NCBI RefSeq assembly: GCF_938028825.1
Contig: NZ_CALIZP010000012.1
Location: 1-52,043, forward strand
DNA: 52,043 nt
Source: an uncultured Cardiobacterium sp.
Lineage (GTDB): Bacteria > Pseudomonadota > Gammaproteobacteria > Cardiobacteriales > Cardiobacteriaceae
Reading direction: 5' to 3'
Shown here: one piece after another, positions 35,011 through 44,146 of the stretch
Layout of the letters: the number at the start of each line of letters is the position of its first letter
Position numbering within the stretch: position 1 is the stretch's first letter
Translations under genes and position numbers: made by a program
The notes under the pieces: generated by a model
Seen by the model: the letters and a program-made list of their open reading frames with translations, nothing else
Database searches by the model: none
What the model was told of the DNA's origin: nothing

Positions 35011-35871
35011 ATGCGGCAAAGTATGACCGCCTTCGCCCGGGCGGTAGAGGAAAACGGGCGCTGGCGCGTCAGCGTCGAGCTGAAATCGGTCAACCACCGC
35101 TTCCTCGAAGTGCAGATGAAGATGATGGATGCGCTGCGCCACCTGGAAGGCGGTATCCGCGAGCGCTTACAGGCGGCGGTGCAGCGCGGCAAGGTCGAGG
35201 TGTGGATTTTCGTGGAAACGCTCTCCGATGCACGCGCGCAGCGGCTCGATGGCGTGGCGCTCTCGCAATGGTTGCAGGCGCTCGCCGCCGCCGATGGCAG
35301 CAATGTCCTCGGCAAACCGTCCTGGGGCGACGTGCTGGCCCTGCCCGGCGTGCTGGTGCGCGAACGCGACAGTGAGGACGCGCTGGACAACATGATTCTG
35401 CGCCTCTTTGCGCAGGCGCTGGACGATTTCCTCGCCATGCGCGCGCGCGAAGGTGAAGCAATCACCCAGGTGCTGGCGCAGCGGCTGGACGACATCGACG
35501 GGCAACTGGCGCATATCCACGCCCATCTGCCGCGCGTGCAGGAAAAGACGGCGGCACAGCTGCGCGAGCGCCTCGCCGCCCTGCGCGCGGAAACCGATCC
35601 CGCCGTTGCCGGGCAGACGCTCGCGGTCCTCCTTTCGAAAATGGACGTGCTGGAAGAACTCGACCGCCTGCGTTTCCACGTGGAAGAGGCGCGCAAGACC
35701 CTGCAGCAGGACGGCGCCATCGGGCGGCGTCTGGACTTTTTGATGCAGGAATTTAACCGCGAAGCGAACACGCTTGGCTCGAAAGCCGGTGACAACGTGC
35801 TGAGCCAGGCCGCCGTGGACCTGAAAGTGCTGATCGAGCAGATGCGCGAACAGGTGCAGAATCTGGTTTAA
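35011..35871 (+). CDS. yicC: YicC/YloC family endoribonuclease
   Basis: 286 residues. Family motifs: MRQSMTAFARA at the start, ELKSVNHRFLEVQMKM, RRGKVE-like VQRGKVEVWI, and the C-terminal domain RLDFLMQEFNREANTLGSKA with VDLKVLIEQMREQVQNLV. YicC is an endoribonuclease involved in RNA turnover in E. coli. A GTG nine codons upstream is open, but ATG at 35011 fits the family N-terminus. ldh starts 32 bases downstream, so they may share a transcript. Confidence 0.9.
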   Translation: MRQSMTAFARAVEENGRWRVSVELKSVNHRFLEVQMKMMDALRHLEGGIRERLQAAVQRGKVEVWIFVETLSDARAQRLDGVALSQWLQALAAADGSNVLGKPSWGDVLALPGVLVRERDSEDALDNMILRLFAQALDDFLAMRAREGEAITQVLAQRLDDIDGQLAHIHAHLPRVQEKTAAQLRERLAALRAETDPAVAGQTLAVLLSKMDVLEELDRLRFHVEEARKTLQQDGAIGRRLDFLMQEFNREANTLGSKAGDNVLSQAAVDLKVLIEQMREQVQNLV

Positions 35872-35903
35872 CTTCAATCCCCAACCCAAGAGGAGACAAC
35901 ACC

Positions 35904-36845
35904 ATGGCAAAAGTTGGAATCATCGGCGCCGGATTCGTCGGCGCCACCGCCGCCTACGCGATGATGCTGAACGGCACGTGCAGCGAAATCGTCCTCATCG
36001 ACGCGAACGAAGCGCGTGCCAAAGCCGAAGCGGCGGACATCGCCCACGGCGCCCCGCTGGCGCGCGGCGTGCGCGCCTATGCGGGCAACTACGCCGACCT
36101 CGCCGGCGCGGCGCTGGTCGTCATCGCCGCCGGTTCGAGCCAGAAACCGGGCGAATCGCGCCTCAACCTGCTTTCGCGCAACGCCGCCATTTTCGCCAGC
36201 ATCGTGCCGCAAGTCGTCGCCGTCGCGCCCGATGCCGTGGTGCTCATCGTGTCCAACCCGGTGGACATCATGACCGGCATCACCCGCGCCCTGCACCCCA
36301 CCCCGGAACTCGTCATGGGCTCCGGCACCATCCTCGACAGCGCCCGCTTCCGCCAGCTCATCGGCGAGCGCGCCGGGGTGAACGCGCGCTACGTCCACTC
36401 CTACACCCTCGGCGAACACGGCGACTCCTCCGTGATGTGCTGGAGCAGCGCGCTCATTGCCGGCATGCCCGTCGCCACCTTCATGAGCGAGCGGCAAATC
36501 CCGTGGGGCAAAAAAGAAATGGACGACATCGCCACCAGCGTGCGCGGTGCGGCGCTCGCCATCATCGCCGGCAAGCACGCCACCTACTACGGCATCGGCA
36601 TCGCGGTGAACAGCCTGGCGGATGCCATCATCAACGACCGCCACGCCATCTTCACCGTCTCCGGCAGCAGCGCCTTCGACGATGTCTGCCTGTCGCTGCC
36701 GCGCCTCGTCGGGCGTCGCGGCATTCTCGACACGCTGATGCCGCCGCTGAACAAAGAGGAAAGCCTCGCCCTGTCGCAGAGCGCGCAAATCCTCTACGAC
36801 GCGCAGGAAGGCGTACTTAAAGACGGCAAGCTCGTCTGCCTGTAA
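35904..36845 (+). CDS. ldh: L-lactate dehydrogenase
   Basis: 313 residues, NAD-dependent LDH/MDH family. IIGAGFVGATAAYAM is the NAD loop. AGSSQKPGESRLNLL has glutamine at the specificity position, which favours pyruvate over oxaloacetate. The catalytic aspartate and arginine lie in GTILDSARFR and the active-site histidine in LGEHGDSSV. It reduces pyruvate to lactate in fermentation. The binding site GAGGAG lies upstream of the ATG. It ends in a strong terminator. Confidence 0.93.
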   Translation: MAKVGIIGAGFVGATAAYAMMLNGTCSEIVLIDANEARAKAEAADIAHGAPLARGVRAYAGNYADLAGAALVVIAAGSSQKPGESRLNLLSRNAAIFASIVPQVVAVAPDAVVLIVSNPVDIMTGITRALHPTPELVMGSGTILDSARFRQLIGERAGVNARYVHSYTLGEHGDSSVMCWSSALIAGMPVATFMSERQIPWGKKEMDDIATSVRGAALAIIAGKHATYYGIGIAVNSLADAIINDRHAIFTVSGSSAFDDVCLSLPRLVGRRGILDTLMPPLNKEESLALSQSAQILYDAQEGVLKDGKLVCL

Positions 36846-36860
36846 CCCGCCATCACCGGA

Positions 36861-36890
36861 ACGGGCACCCGCTTGGGTGCCCGTTTTTTT
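36861..36890 (+). terminator. Rho-independent terminator of ldh
   Basis: A perfect 10-base stem ACGGGCACCC / GGGTGCCCGT with loop GCTT and seven T residues. Its last bases overlap the stop codon of the convergent queA gene. Confidence 0.93.
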
Positions 36891-37938
36891 ATGGCGTCGC
36901 CGCCAGCCGCTGCGGCAGGAACATCGCATCGCCGTAGCTGTAAAAGCGGTAGCCGTGGGTGATGGCGTGCCGGTAGGCGCGGCGGATGTTGTCGTAACCG
37001 GCGAAGGCGCTGACCAGCATCAGCAGGGTGGATTCGGGCAGGTGGAAGTTGGTGAAGAGGGCATCGACGACGCGGAAGCGGTAGCCGGGGGTGATGAACA
37101 GGCGGGTGTCGCCGCTGTATGGCGCAAGATTGCCGCCCGCTGCCGCGCTTTCCAGGGCACGCAGGGCGGTGGTGCCGACGGCGACGACGCGGCCGCCGCG
37201 CGCGCGGCAGGCGGCAACCGCCGCCACCGCGTCCGCGCCGACGGTGAGCCATTCGGCGTGCATGATGTGTGCGGCGAGGTCTTCGTGGCGCACCGGCTGG
37301 AAGGTGCCCGCGCCGACGTGCAGGGTGATTTCGGCGGTACGTACCCCGCGTGCAGCGATGGCGGCGAGCAGGGCGTCATCGAAGTGCAGCCCGGCGGTGG
37401 GGGCGGCGACGGCACCGCTGTGCTTGGCGAACACGGTCTGGTAGCGCTCGCTGTCGCTTTCCTGCGCGCGCCGTTCGAGGTAGGGCGGGATGGGCATTTC
37501 GCCGTATGCGGTGAGGATTTCCTGCCACGGCGCGCCGTCGCTGTGCAGGGTGAAGAGGGCGTCATCGCGCCCGCCGACGCGGAGGGTGGCGTCGCCGACA
37601 TGCAGGGTGCCGCCTTCATGCGGGCTTTTCGAGGCGCGGATGTAGGCGGCGGCTTCGTGCGGGCTTTTCAGGCGCTCGATGAGGATTTCGACCTTGCCGC
37701 CGCTGGCCTTGTGGCCGAAAAGGCGGGCGGGGAGGACGCGGGTATTGTTGAAAACGAGCAGGTCGGCGGGGGTGAGGCAGTCGGGCAGGTCGCGCACCCG
37801 GCGGTCGGCGAGGTCGAGATGCGCGGCGTCTGTGGCGCGGGCGACGAGCATCCGCGCCGCGCTGCGTTCGGGCAGCGGGTAGCGGGCGATTTGGCTGTCG
37901 GGCAGGTCGTAGTGGAAATCGGATTTGCGGTAGGGCAT
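36889..37938 (-). CDS. queA: S-adenosylmethionine:tRNA ribosyltransferase-isomerase QueA
   Basis: 349 residues. It forms epoxyqueuosine in tRNA from preQ1. Family signatures: KSDFHYDLPDSQIARYPLPE at the N-terminus, DLLVFNNTRVLPARL, LIERL, PIPPYLER, YQTVFAKHSGAVAAPTAGLH, HVGAGTFQPVR, HAEWLTV and the terminal FHLPESTLLMLVSAFAGYDN. It ends convergently with ldh. The tgt gene that normally follows is absent from the window. Confidence 0.95.
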   Translation of the reverse strand: MPYRKSDFHYDLPDSQIARYPLPERSAARMLVARATDAAHLDLADRRVRDLPDCLTPADLLVFNNTRVLPARLFGHKASGGKVEILIERLKSPHEAAAYIRASKSPHEGGTLHVGDATLRVGGRDDALFTLHSDGAPWQEILTAYGEMPIPPYLERRAQESDSERYQTVFAKHSGAVAAPTAGLHFDDALLAAIAARGVRTAEITLHVGAGTFQPVRHEDLAAHIMHAEWLTVGADAVAAVAACRARGGRVVAVGTTALRALESAAAGGNLAPYSGDTRLFITPGYRFRVVDALFTNFHLPESTLLMLVSAFAGYDNIRRAYRHAITHGYRFYSYGDAMFLPQRLAATP

Positions 37939-37995
37939 GGCGGTGGGACGTAAGAAAAGGCGGTATTGTTGGGCCGGGCGGGGGTTTTGGCAACG

Positions 37996-39639
37996 TTACA
38001 CTTCGCGGCGTGCCGCTGCCAGCACCTGCTGCGCGGCGGTGATGCCCCAGTACGCCGCTTCTTCAAAGACGGAGTAGCCGCTCATGTCGCTGTGCGCGAA
38101 GTGCAGGCGTGAGCGGTGCGCGCGCAGGGCGCGCAGTTGCGGGTCGTCGAGGTAGCCGGGGGTGGGGATGCGCATGGCGTGGGCGCGGATGGTGAGGTCC
38201 ACGCTGTCCACCAGGCGCCGGAAGTGGCGGCCATAGACGGCGCGCAGGTCGGCGGCGGCGTAATCGAGCAGCTCGCCATCGGGCGCATGCAGCAGCCATT
38301 GCCGCACCGCCGGCGGGCTGTCGTGGGCGAGGGCGCGGTAGGTGGTGAAGAGGACGCGCGGCGGTTTGGCGACGCGGATGCTCTGGTTGCTGCCCGCGAT
38401 GTAGCCCAGCGCCGGACTGCCGTAAAGGATGTTGTCCCAGGCGAGCGGGTGGTCGTCGGGCTCGCGCGGGAATTGGTGCAGGGAGAAGTTGCCGATGAGC
38501 CACGGCGCGTAGTCGCCGCTGCCGTCGAAGCCGTAGCGGGCGGGGTCGGCGATGAGGCGGGCAGCGATGTGGAGCGGCATGGCGCTGATGACGTGGCGGG
38601 CGCGGAGGTGGTGGACGCTGCCGCTGTCGTTGTCGCGCAGGCGGACGGCGACATGGTCGGGGTGTTCCGCTATGTGGATGGCGGCGGCGTGCCAGGCGGC
38701 GGGGCGGGTGAAGTGCAGGACGGGCGCGGGCGGCAGGGCGGCGAGGCGGTGCAGGCCGCTTTTCTCGCGCAGCAGGCGGGAGAGGTGGGCGAGGCCGTCC
38801 GGCCAGGTAAGGACGGCGTTGCCGTCGTGGCCGCGCGCGGCGAAGTAGTGCAGGCCGGCGTAGGCGGAGACGGTGGCGATGCCCCGGCCGTAGTCGTCGC
38901 GGCAGCAGTAGTCGAGGTACCAGAGCAGGGTCGGCGAACGGTAGCCCTCGCGCGCGAGCCACTCGGCGAAGGTGAGGCGGTCGAGCGCGCGCCAGTCGCG
39001 GTCTTCGCTGGAACGGACGAGGGGGATGGCGAAGGTTTTGCGCCCGTCGCGGCCGCGCGCGTGTTGCAGGCGGCGGATGAGGGCGTGGAAGCGGCGGCTG
39101 TCGCCGTCTTCCTGCGGCAGCAGTTCGTCCTGCCAGCGGTTCTGGTAGTAAAGACGCTCGACCGGGGCATAGACGAGGTCGGTCTCGCGGTAGAGCGGAC
39201 GGGCGGGGTCGCTGGCGTCTTCGAGGATGCCGAGGTCGGCGAGCATGGCGCGCAGTTCGCGGCTTTCCTGCGAAGGCAGGGCGAGGTAGTGCGCGCCGCT
39301 GGGCGCGCGCAGGTCGCCGTTCTGATAGGCGGCGTTGTTGCCGTCGCGCTCGATGCCTTCGGCGAGGAGGATGTCGCCTTCACCCGCGCGGGTCAGTTGC
39401 CACAGCGCCGACAGTGCCGCCGCGCCGCTGCCGAGGATGAGGATGTGGCAGTCGTGCGTGCCCTGCGGGGCGGCGTTGGCGAGCGCGCCGTCGCGCAGCA
39501 GGTGGCCGAGCGGCAGGCCGACGCGGTTCACGCGCAGCGCGGGCGGCGGGTTGAGGCGGGTATGGAGGTGGCGGGCGGTGGCGGCAGCGGCACCGATGGC
39601 GGCGGTGGCGGCGAGGAAGCGGCGGCGGGCGGGTTTCAT
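37996..39639 (-). CDS. Tat-exported FAD-dependent oxidoreductase (flavin amine oxidase-like)
   Basis: 547 residues. The N-terminus has a twin-arginine signal (MKPARRRFLAATAAIGAAAA), so the folded flavoprotein would be exported to the periplasm. The dinucleotide-binding motif ILILGSGAAALSALWQL follows at about 66. The remainder has the layout of the NAD(P)/FAD-binding amine oxidoreductases. The C-terminus has a FAHSDMSGYSVFEEAAYWG segment that fits the FAD-contacting end. Substrate unknown. It is a single gene, divergent from the HAD phosphatase. Confidence 0.78.
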   Translation of the reverse strand: MKPARRRFLAATAAIGAAAATARHLHTRLNPPPALRVNRVGLPLGHLLRDGALANAAPQGTHDCHILILGSGAAALSALWQLTRAGEGDILLAEGIERDGNNAAYQNGDLRAPSGAHYLALPSQESRELRAMLADLGILEDASDPARPLYRETDLVYAPVERLYYQNRWQDELLPQEDGDSRRFHALIRRLQHARGRDGRKTFAIPLVRSSEDRDWRALDRLTFAEWLAREGYRSPTLLWYLDYCCRDDYGRGIATVSAYAGLHYFAARGHDGNAVLTWPDGLAHLSRLLREKSGLHRLAALPPAPVLHFTRPAAWHAAAIHIAEHPDHVAVRLRDNDSGSVHHLRARHVISAMPLHIAARLIADPARYGFDGSGDYAPWLIGNFSLHQFPREPDDHPLAWDNILYGSPALGYIAGSNQSIRVAKPPRVLFTTYRALAHDSPPAVRQWLLHAPDGELLDYAAADLRAVYGRHFRRLVDSVDLTIRAHAMRIPTPGYLDDPQLRALRAHRSRLHFAHSDMSGYSVFEEAAYWGITAAQQVLAAARREV

Positions 39640-39669
39640 GGGCAGTGGAGGGAGGGAAAAACGGCGCGC

Positions 39670-39697
39670 ATTGTACGGCGTTGGCGGCGGCTATAAT
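39670..39697 (+). promoter_or_regulatory. Candidate promoter for the HAD phosphatase gene
   Basis: A perfect TATAAT (39692-39697) stands 29 bases before the ATG at 39726. The -35 match is poor (ATTGTA at 39670 with 16-base spacing). Confidence 0.4.
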
Positions 39698-39725
39698 CGC
39701 CGCCCCCATCCACGGAGCCCACACC

Positions 39726-40625
39726 ATGCCCGCCCCCCATGCTTACCGCCAACTCGAAGCCATCCGCTACCGCCTGCCGGTGTACCGCCCGCACGGACGC
39801 GTGCCGCAGGCCGCCGCCAACATCCTCGCCATCGCCGACGGTTTCGACGTGTACTGGTTCGACGCCTTCGGCGTGCTCAACGTCGGCCCGGTCGCCATTG
39901 ACGGCGCGGTGGCCGCCGTCGCCGCCCTGCGCGCGCAAGGCAAGCGCGTGTTCGTCCTCTCCAACGCCGCCAGCGTCGGCAAGGTGCATATGGTCGAGCG
40001 CTTCGCCGGGCTGGGCTACGACTTCACCGCCGAAGAAATCGTCACCAGCCGCGACGCGGTGCTGGCGATGCTTGCCGACTACCCGCGCGGGATGACCTGG
40101 GGGCTCATCGGCCTCGCCGAGCGGCAGCAAGACCTCGACGCCCTCGGCATCCGCACTGTGCACCAGAACACCGCCGGTTTCCACGCGCGCGCCGACGGCT
40201 ACCTCTTCCTCGCCACCGCCGACTGGGACGCCGCCCGCCAGCAGGCGCTCATCGCCGCGCTGGACGCCCGCCCGCGCCCCGTCATCCTCGGCAATCCCGA
40301 CCTCATCGCGCCGATGCCCGATCACATCAGCTACGAGCCGGGCAGCTACATCCTCACCCTGCCGGATGCGCTCTTTGCCAACGTGCGCGTCTGCGGCAAG
40401 CCCTTCCCCGCCATCTACGACATCGCCGTCAGCCGCCTCGACCGCTACGACCCGGCGCGGGCGCTGATGTGCGGCGACACCCTGCACACCGACATCCTCG
40501 GCGGCAATGCCTATGGCGTGCAGACCGCGCTTTTCACCGCGCACGGCTTCTATCGCGGTCTCGATTACGCGCATTACATCGCGGACAGCGGCATCGTCCC
40601 CGATTACCTCCTGCCGCAGTTGTAG
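39726..40625 (+). CDS. HAD-superfamily class IIA hydrolase (NagD-like sugar phosphatase family)
   Basis: 299 residues. HAD motif 1 is WFDAFGVL, with the second aspartate replaced as in the TIGR01459 subgroup. Motif 2 is in VFVLSNAAS. The class IIA cap contains VILGNPDL, and GKPFPAIYDIA and MCGDTLHTDILGGNAYG give motifs 3 and 4. Phosphatase activity is inferred from the family; the substrate is unknown. The start at 39726 is preferred over a longer open frame because of the promoter position and family length. Confidence 0.82.
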   Translation: MPAPHAYRQLEAIRYRLPVYRPHGRVPQAAANILAIADGFDVYWFDAFGVLNVGPVAIDGAVAAVAALRAQGKRVFVLSNAASVGKVHMVERFAGLGYDFTAEEIVTSRDAVLAMLADYPRGMTWGLIGLAERQQDLDALGIRTVHQNTAGFHARADGYLFLATADWDAARQQALIAALDARPRPVILGNPDLIAPMPDHISYEPGSYILTLPDALFANVRVCGKPFPAIYDIAVSRLDRYDPARALMCGDTLHTDILGGNAYGVQTALFTAHGFYRGLDYAHYIADSGIVPDYLLPQL

Positions 40626-40660
40626 CGCCCTGCGGCAGGCATTGCCGCCCGTCCACGGCA

Positions 40661-40685
40661 AAAGCCGCCCGCAGGCGGCTTTTTT
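40661..40685 (+). terminator. Rho-independent terminator between convergent genes
   Basis: AAGCCGCC / GGCGGCTT with loop CGCA, followed by a T run on the plus strand and a shorter one on the minus strand. It serves the HAD gene. The following 100 bases to eda hold nothing else recognisable. Confidence 0.85.
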
Positions 40686-40786
40686 GTCGCGTACGGCACG
40701 CCGCCGCTCTTCGCGTCATCAGCGCGCTGGCGGTGTGCTGCGGCGCGGCGCGGGTGAAGCGGTATCGGCGGTGTGCTGCGGCGGGT

Positions 40787-41425
40787 TCAGCAGGCTTGCA
40801 CCAGCGCCACTGCTTCTTTACCGAGGCGGCGGATGGCCGCCCAGTTGCGCGCGGCGAGCAGGCTTTTTTCCACCATCCACGAGCCGCCGCAGGCGATGAC
40901 GTTTTTGATGGCGAGGTAGTCGCGGATGTTTTGCGCGTTGATGCCGCCGGTCGGCATGACGCGCAGCATGGCGTAGGGCGCGAGCAGGGCTTTGAGCATG
41001 GGGATGCCGCCGCTCGCTTCCGCCGGGAAGTATTTGACGGTGTCGATGCCGTGTTCGAGCGCCGCTTCGATGGCGGTCGGGTTGTTGATGCCGGGGGTGA
41101 TGGGGATGCCCATGTCCCGGCAGGCCTTGACGGTGTTGGGGTTGAAGCCGGGGCTGACGATGAAATCCGCGCCCGCCTGTTGCGCGGCTTTGGCCTGGGC
41201 GGCGTTGAGGACGGTGCCGGCGGCGATGAGGATGTCCGGATCGGCAGCGCGCAGGCGGCGGATGGCTTCGGCGGCGGCGGGGGAGCGGAAGGTGATTTCG
41301 GCAACGGGGATGCCGCTTTCCCGCAGGGCGGCACCCAGCGGTACGGCGTCGGCAGCGTCATCCAGGGCGATGACGGGGACGATTTTGACGGCGCGCAGTT
41401 TTTCGGTGAGGGTGGTGATGTTCAT
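40787..41425 (-). CDS. eda: KDPG / 4-hydroxy-2-oxoglutarate aldolase Eda
   Basis: 212 residues, last gene of the hexuronate operon. It splits 2-keto-3-deoxy-6-phosphogluconate into pyruvate and glyceraldehyde 3-phosphate. Motifs: VPVIALDDAADAVPLGAAL, the glutamate in GIPVAEITFRS, IAAGTVLNAAQA, FIVSPGFNP, the Schiff-base lysine in DTVKYFPAE, and VMPTGGINAQNI. The start MNITTLTEKLRAVKIV at 41425 has AAGGA upstream; extra codons upstream are not family-like. Confidence 0.94.
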   Translation of the reverse strand: MNITTLTEKLRAVKIVPVIALDDAADAVPLGAALRESGIPVAEITFRSPAAAEAIRRLRAADPDILIAAGTVLNAAQAKAAQQAGADFIVSPGFNPNTVKACRDMGIPITPGINNPTAIEAALEHGIDTVKYFPAEASGGIPMLKALLAPYAMLRVMPTGGINAQNIRDYLAIKNVIACGGSWMVEKSLLAARNWAAIRRLGKEAVALVQAC

Positions 41426-41542
41426 GTGGGTTCCTTGGGTTTGTGGGTCTGTTTGGGTTGTGCTCACGGTAAGGGGTTGTCCTTTTCCGCGTCTATGCTG
41501 ATGTTTTTTCGGGCAGCACGGTTTTTGTCGCGATTGCGATGA

Positions 41543-41581
41543 TTAACCCCCACCCTACCCCCTCCCCCATAGGGAGAGGGG
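41543..41581. repeat. C/G-rich dispersed-repeat-like hairpin between kdgK and eda
   Basis: The sequence has a run of C-rich triplets (CCCCCACCCTACCCCCTCCC) and then GGGAGAGGGG, forming a 10-base stem (41559-41568 with 41572-41581) with one mismatch. On the minus strand, which is the transcribed one, the mismatch becomes a G-U pair. Similar elements are scattered in many bacterial genomes. It may stabilise or end the kdgK transcript. Confidence 0.55.
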
Positions 41582-41583
41582 CT

Positions 41584-42495
41584 TTATAAGCGGCTGTGTT
41601 CTGCCGCGATGATGGCGCCTTTGTGCTGGATGACGCGGGCGGCGAGGCGGTTGCCATTTTTGCAGCTGGCGACGGGGTCGGCGCCTTGCAGGCGCGCGGC
41701 GAGGTAGCCGGCGTTGAAGGCGTCGCCGGCGGCAGTGGTGTCCACCACGTCATCGACGCGTTCGGCGGGAACGCTGATGCGGCTGTCGCCGCTGGCGCAA
41801 GTCGCCCCCGCCGCGCCGTTTTTGAGGACGATTTCGCGCACACCCGCCTGTTGCAGGCGGACGATGGCGGCTTCGGGGGCGGCGTCATGCCACAGGGCCT
41901 GTTCGTCGTCCCAGGTCATCAGCGCCAGTTGCACATGCGGCAGCAGGCGGGCGTAAGCGGCGCGGGTTTCGGCGGGGTTTTGCCACAGGGCGGGGCGGTA
42001 GTTGCCGTCGAAGGCGATGGGGACGCCGCTGTGGATGAGGGTGTCAATGAGCTGTTCGCGGTCGGCAGGCGGCAGGATGGCGAGGCTGATGCCGCTCAGG
42101 TAGAGGTGGTCGTAGGCGGCGAGTGCGGCGGCGGTCTGCGGCCAGGCGGGGTGTTGCAGGAGGTGGCGCGCGGCGCTGTTGCTGCGCCAGTAGAGGAAGG
42201 TGCGTTCGCCGCTGTCATCGAGCTGGATGAGGTAGAGGCCGGGCGGGTGCGCGGGGTCGGTGTGGACGTGGCGGGTGTCGATGCCGTCCGCTTCCCAGCG
42301 CGCGCGCATGCCGCGACTGAGCGGGTCGTCGCCGAGGGCGGTGATGTAATCGACGCGCAGGGCGTCGCGGCGGGTGTTGCGGGCGAGGTAGGTGGCGGTG
42401 TTCAGGGTGTCGCCGCCGTAGGTTTGTTGCATGGTGCCGAAGGGGGTACCGTTCAGTTCGATCATGCATTCGCCGATGATTGCGATGGTTTTCAT
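41584..42495 (-). CDS. kdgK: 2-dehydro-3-deoxygluconokinase KdgK
   Basis: 303 residues, PfkB/ribokinase family. It phosphorylates 2-keto-3-deoxygluconate. Motifs: IGECMIELNG, TYGGDTLNTATYLAR, ALGDDPLSRGMRARWEADGI, YLSGISLAILPP, FDGNYRPALW and the catalytic-site DDVVDTTAAGDAFNAGYLAA (20 residues; the aspartate is the base). It sits between uxuB and eda, exactly the next step of the pathway. Confidence 0.95.
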   Translation of the reverse strand: MKTIAIIGECMIELNGTPFGTMQQTYGGDTLNTATYLARNTRRDALRVDYITALGDDPLSRGMRARWEADGIDTRHVHTDPAHPPGLYLIQLDDSGERTFLYWRSNSAARHLLQHPAWPQTAAALAAYDHLYLSGISLAILPPADREQLIDTLIHSGVPIAFDGNYRPALWQNPAETRAAYARLLPHVQLALMTWDDEQALWHDAAPEAAIVRLQQAGVREIVLKNGAAGATCASGDSRISVPAERVDDVVDTTAAGDAFNAGYLAARLQGADPVASCKNGNRLAARVIQHKGAIIAAEHSRL

Positions 42496-42550
42496 GGGGG
42501 ATGGTTATCTCGCTTGGTGGCGGGACGGGCCGGAACCCGCCCCGCGAAGG

Positions 42551-44134
42551 TCATGCCGGCAGGTGTTTTTGCAGGGTGGCGCGCACCGCGCCGTTGCCCG
42601 CCAGCATGTCGCGCAGGTAGTCCTCCACTTTTGCGCCGAGGCCGGCGTCGTAGAGGTTGACGCCGAAGATGTCCGCGTTTTCCAGCAAGGCACGGACGTT
42701 GCCGAGGTTGTTGCTGCCGACGCGCACGCCTTTGAGTGTGGCCTGCGCTTCGGCGAGGCGCGGGTCGGGGCTGCAGGTGAAGGGTTTGCCGTTGTCATCC
42801 ACGCCGAGCAGGTAGCGGCACCAGCCGGCCAGCACCAGCGGGATGGCGGTGAGGTGGGCGGCGTTTGCGCCGTGTGCCTTGATGGTGTGGCCGAAGCGGA
42901 TGGCGAGTTTTTGCGAGGTGTCGGTGGCGATGCGCTGCGGGGTGTCGGGGATGTAGGGGTTGGGCAGGCGGATGTTGACGACTTCGTCGATGAATTGTTG
43001 CGGGTTCAGGATACCGGGATCGACCACAACGGGCAGGCCTTCGCGGTAGCCGACGGCGCGGGCGAGGCGGACGAGGTCGGCATCCTGCATTTCGGCGTGG
43101 ATAGCGGTGTAGCCGAGCAGGCAGCCGTAGATGGCGAGCGCGGTGTGGATGGGGTTCAGGCAGGTGGTGACTTTCATGGTCTCCACCTTGTTGACGGTGT
43201 CGCGGTCGGTGAAGAGGACGCCTGCCTTTTCCAGCGGCGGGCGGCCGTTCGGGAAGTCGTCTTCGATGACGAGGTATTCGAGTTCTTCGGCGTTGACGTA
43301 GGGCGCGGTGTAGCTGTGTTTGGCGGTTTCGACGGGCGCGATGTTTTCGAGGCCGTCGGTGGCGAGCAGCTGGGCGATGCCGCTGTCGGGGCGCGGGGTG
43401 ATTTTGTCGATCATCGTCCACGGGTAGCTGACCTGTCCGCTTGCCAGCCACGCGACGAAGTCGGGCGGGACGTGCCCGGTCTCTTGCCAGCCGTGCGCAA
43501 ATTCGAGCACGGTGGCGCGCAGTGTTTCGCCGTTTCTCGACATGTTGTCCATGCTGACCAGGGCCAACGGTGCGCCGCCCTGCTGCCAGCGGGTGTAGAG
43601 CAGGGTGACGAGGTTGCCGATGTAGCTTTGCGGGCGGGCGGTGCCGTTGGCAAGGTCGTGCGCGACTGCCGGATGGTAGTGGCCGTTTTGGTCTTTGATG
43701 GCATAGCCTTTTTCGGTGATGGTGAGGCTGACCATTTGCAGGCCGGGGTTGGCGGCGATGTCGCGCAGGCGGTCGAGGTCGTCCCGCATGGTCAACGATT
43801 CGATGACGCTGGCGAGGACAATTTTGTCGAGGCTGCGGTCGCCTTTGAGACGGACGTAGATGCTGAGGTTGTCGTGCGGGCGGTAGGTTTTTTCGATGAT
43901 TTCTTCGTCGTAGCCTTCGGCGACGATGATGCCGGTCTCGGCGTCGCGCCGGTCGAGCAGTTGTTGTTGCAGGTGGGCCAGGAAGGCGCGGAAGATGTTG
44001 CCCGCGCCGAGGTGCAGCCAGCGCGGCGCAGTGAGGGTGGCGGCGCGCACGCACGGGATGTCGTAGAGCGGCAGTTGGTAGCCGCGTTCTTGCCAGTGGG
44101 CTTTATTGAGCAGGCCGTTGTAGGTGAGTTTCAT
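42551..44134 (-). CDS. uxuB: Fructuronate reductase UxuB (mannitol dehydrogenase family)
   Basis: 527 residues, long-chain mannitol dehydrogenase family; family members are usually about 490. It interconverts D-fructuronate and D-mannonate with NAD. Motifs: HLGAGNIFRAFLAHLQQ for the nucleotide site, DNMSRNGETLRATVLEFA, SYPWTMIDKITPRP, CLNPIHTALAIYGCLLGY with the catalytic-region histidine, and RIATDTSQKLAIRFGHTI. The family includes mannitol, arabinitol and fructuronate enzymes. The uxuA and kdgK neighbours decide for UxuB. Confidence 0.9.
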   Translation of the reverse strand: MKLTYNGLLNKAHWQERGYQLPLYDIPCVRAATLTAPRWLHLGAGNIFRAFLAHLQQQLLDRRDAETGIIVAEGYDEEIIEKTYRPHDNLSIYVRLKGDRSLDKIVLASVIESLTMRDDLDRLRDIAANPGLQMVSLTITEKGYAIKDQNGHYHPAVAHDLANGTARPQSYIGNLVTLLYTRWQQGGAPLALVSMDNMSRNGETLRATVLEFAHGWQETGHVPPDFVAWLASGQVSYPWTMIDKITPRPDSGIAQLLATDGLENIAPVETAKHSYTAPYVNAEELEYLVIEDDFPNGRPPLEKAGVLFTDRDTVNKVETMKVTTCLNPIHTALAIYGCLLGYTAIHAEMQDADLVRLARAVGYREGLPVVVDPGILNPQQFIDEVVNIRLPNPYIPDTPQRIATDTSQKLAIRFGHTIKAHGANAAHLTAIPLVLAGWCRYLLGVDDNGKPFTCSPDPRLAEAQATLKGVRVGSNNLGNVRALLENADIFGVNLYDAGLGAKVEDYLRDMLAGNGAVRATLQKHLPA

Positions 44135-44146
44135 GGCGTTGTCCCG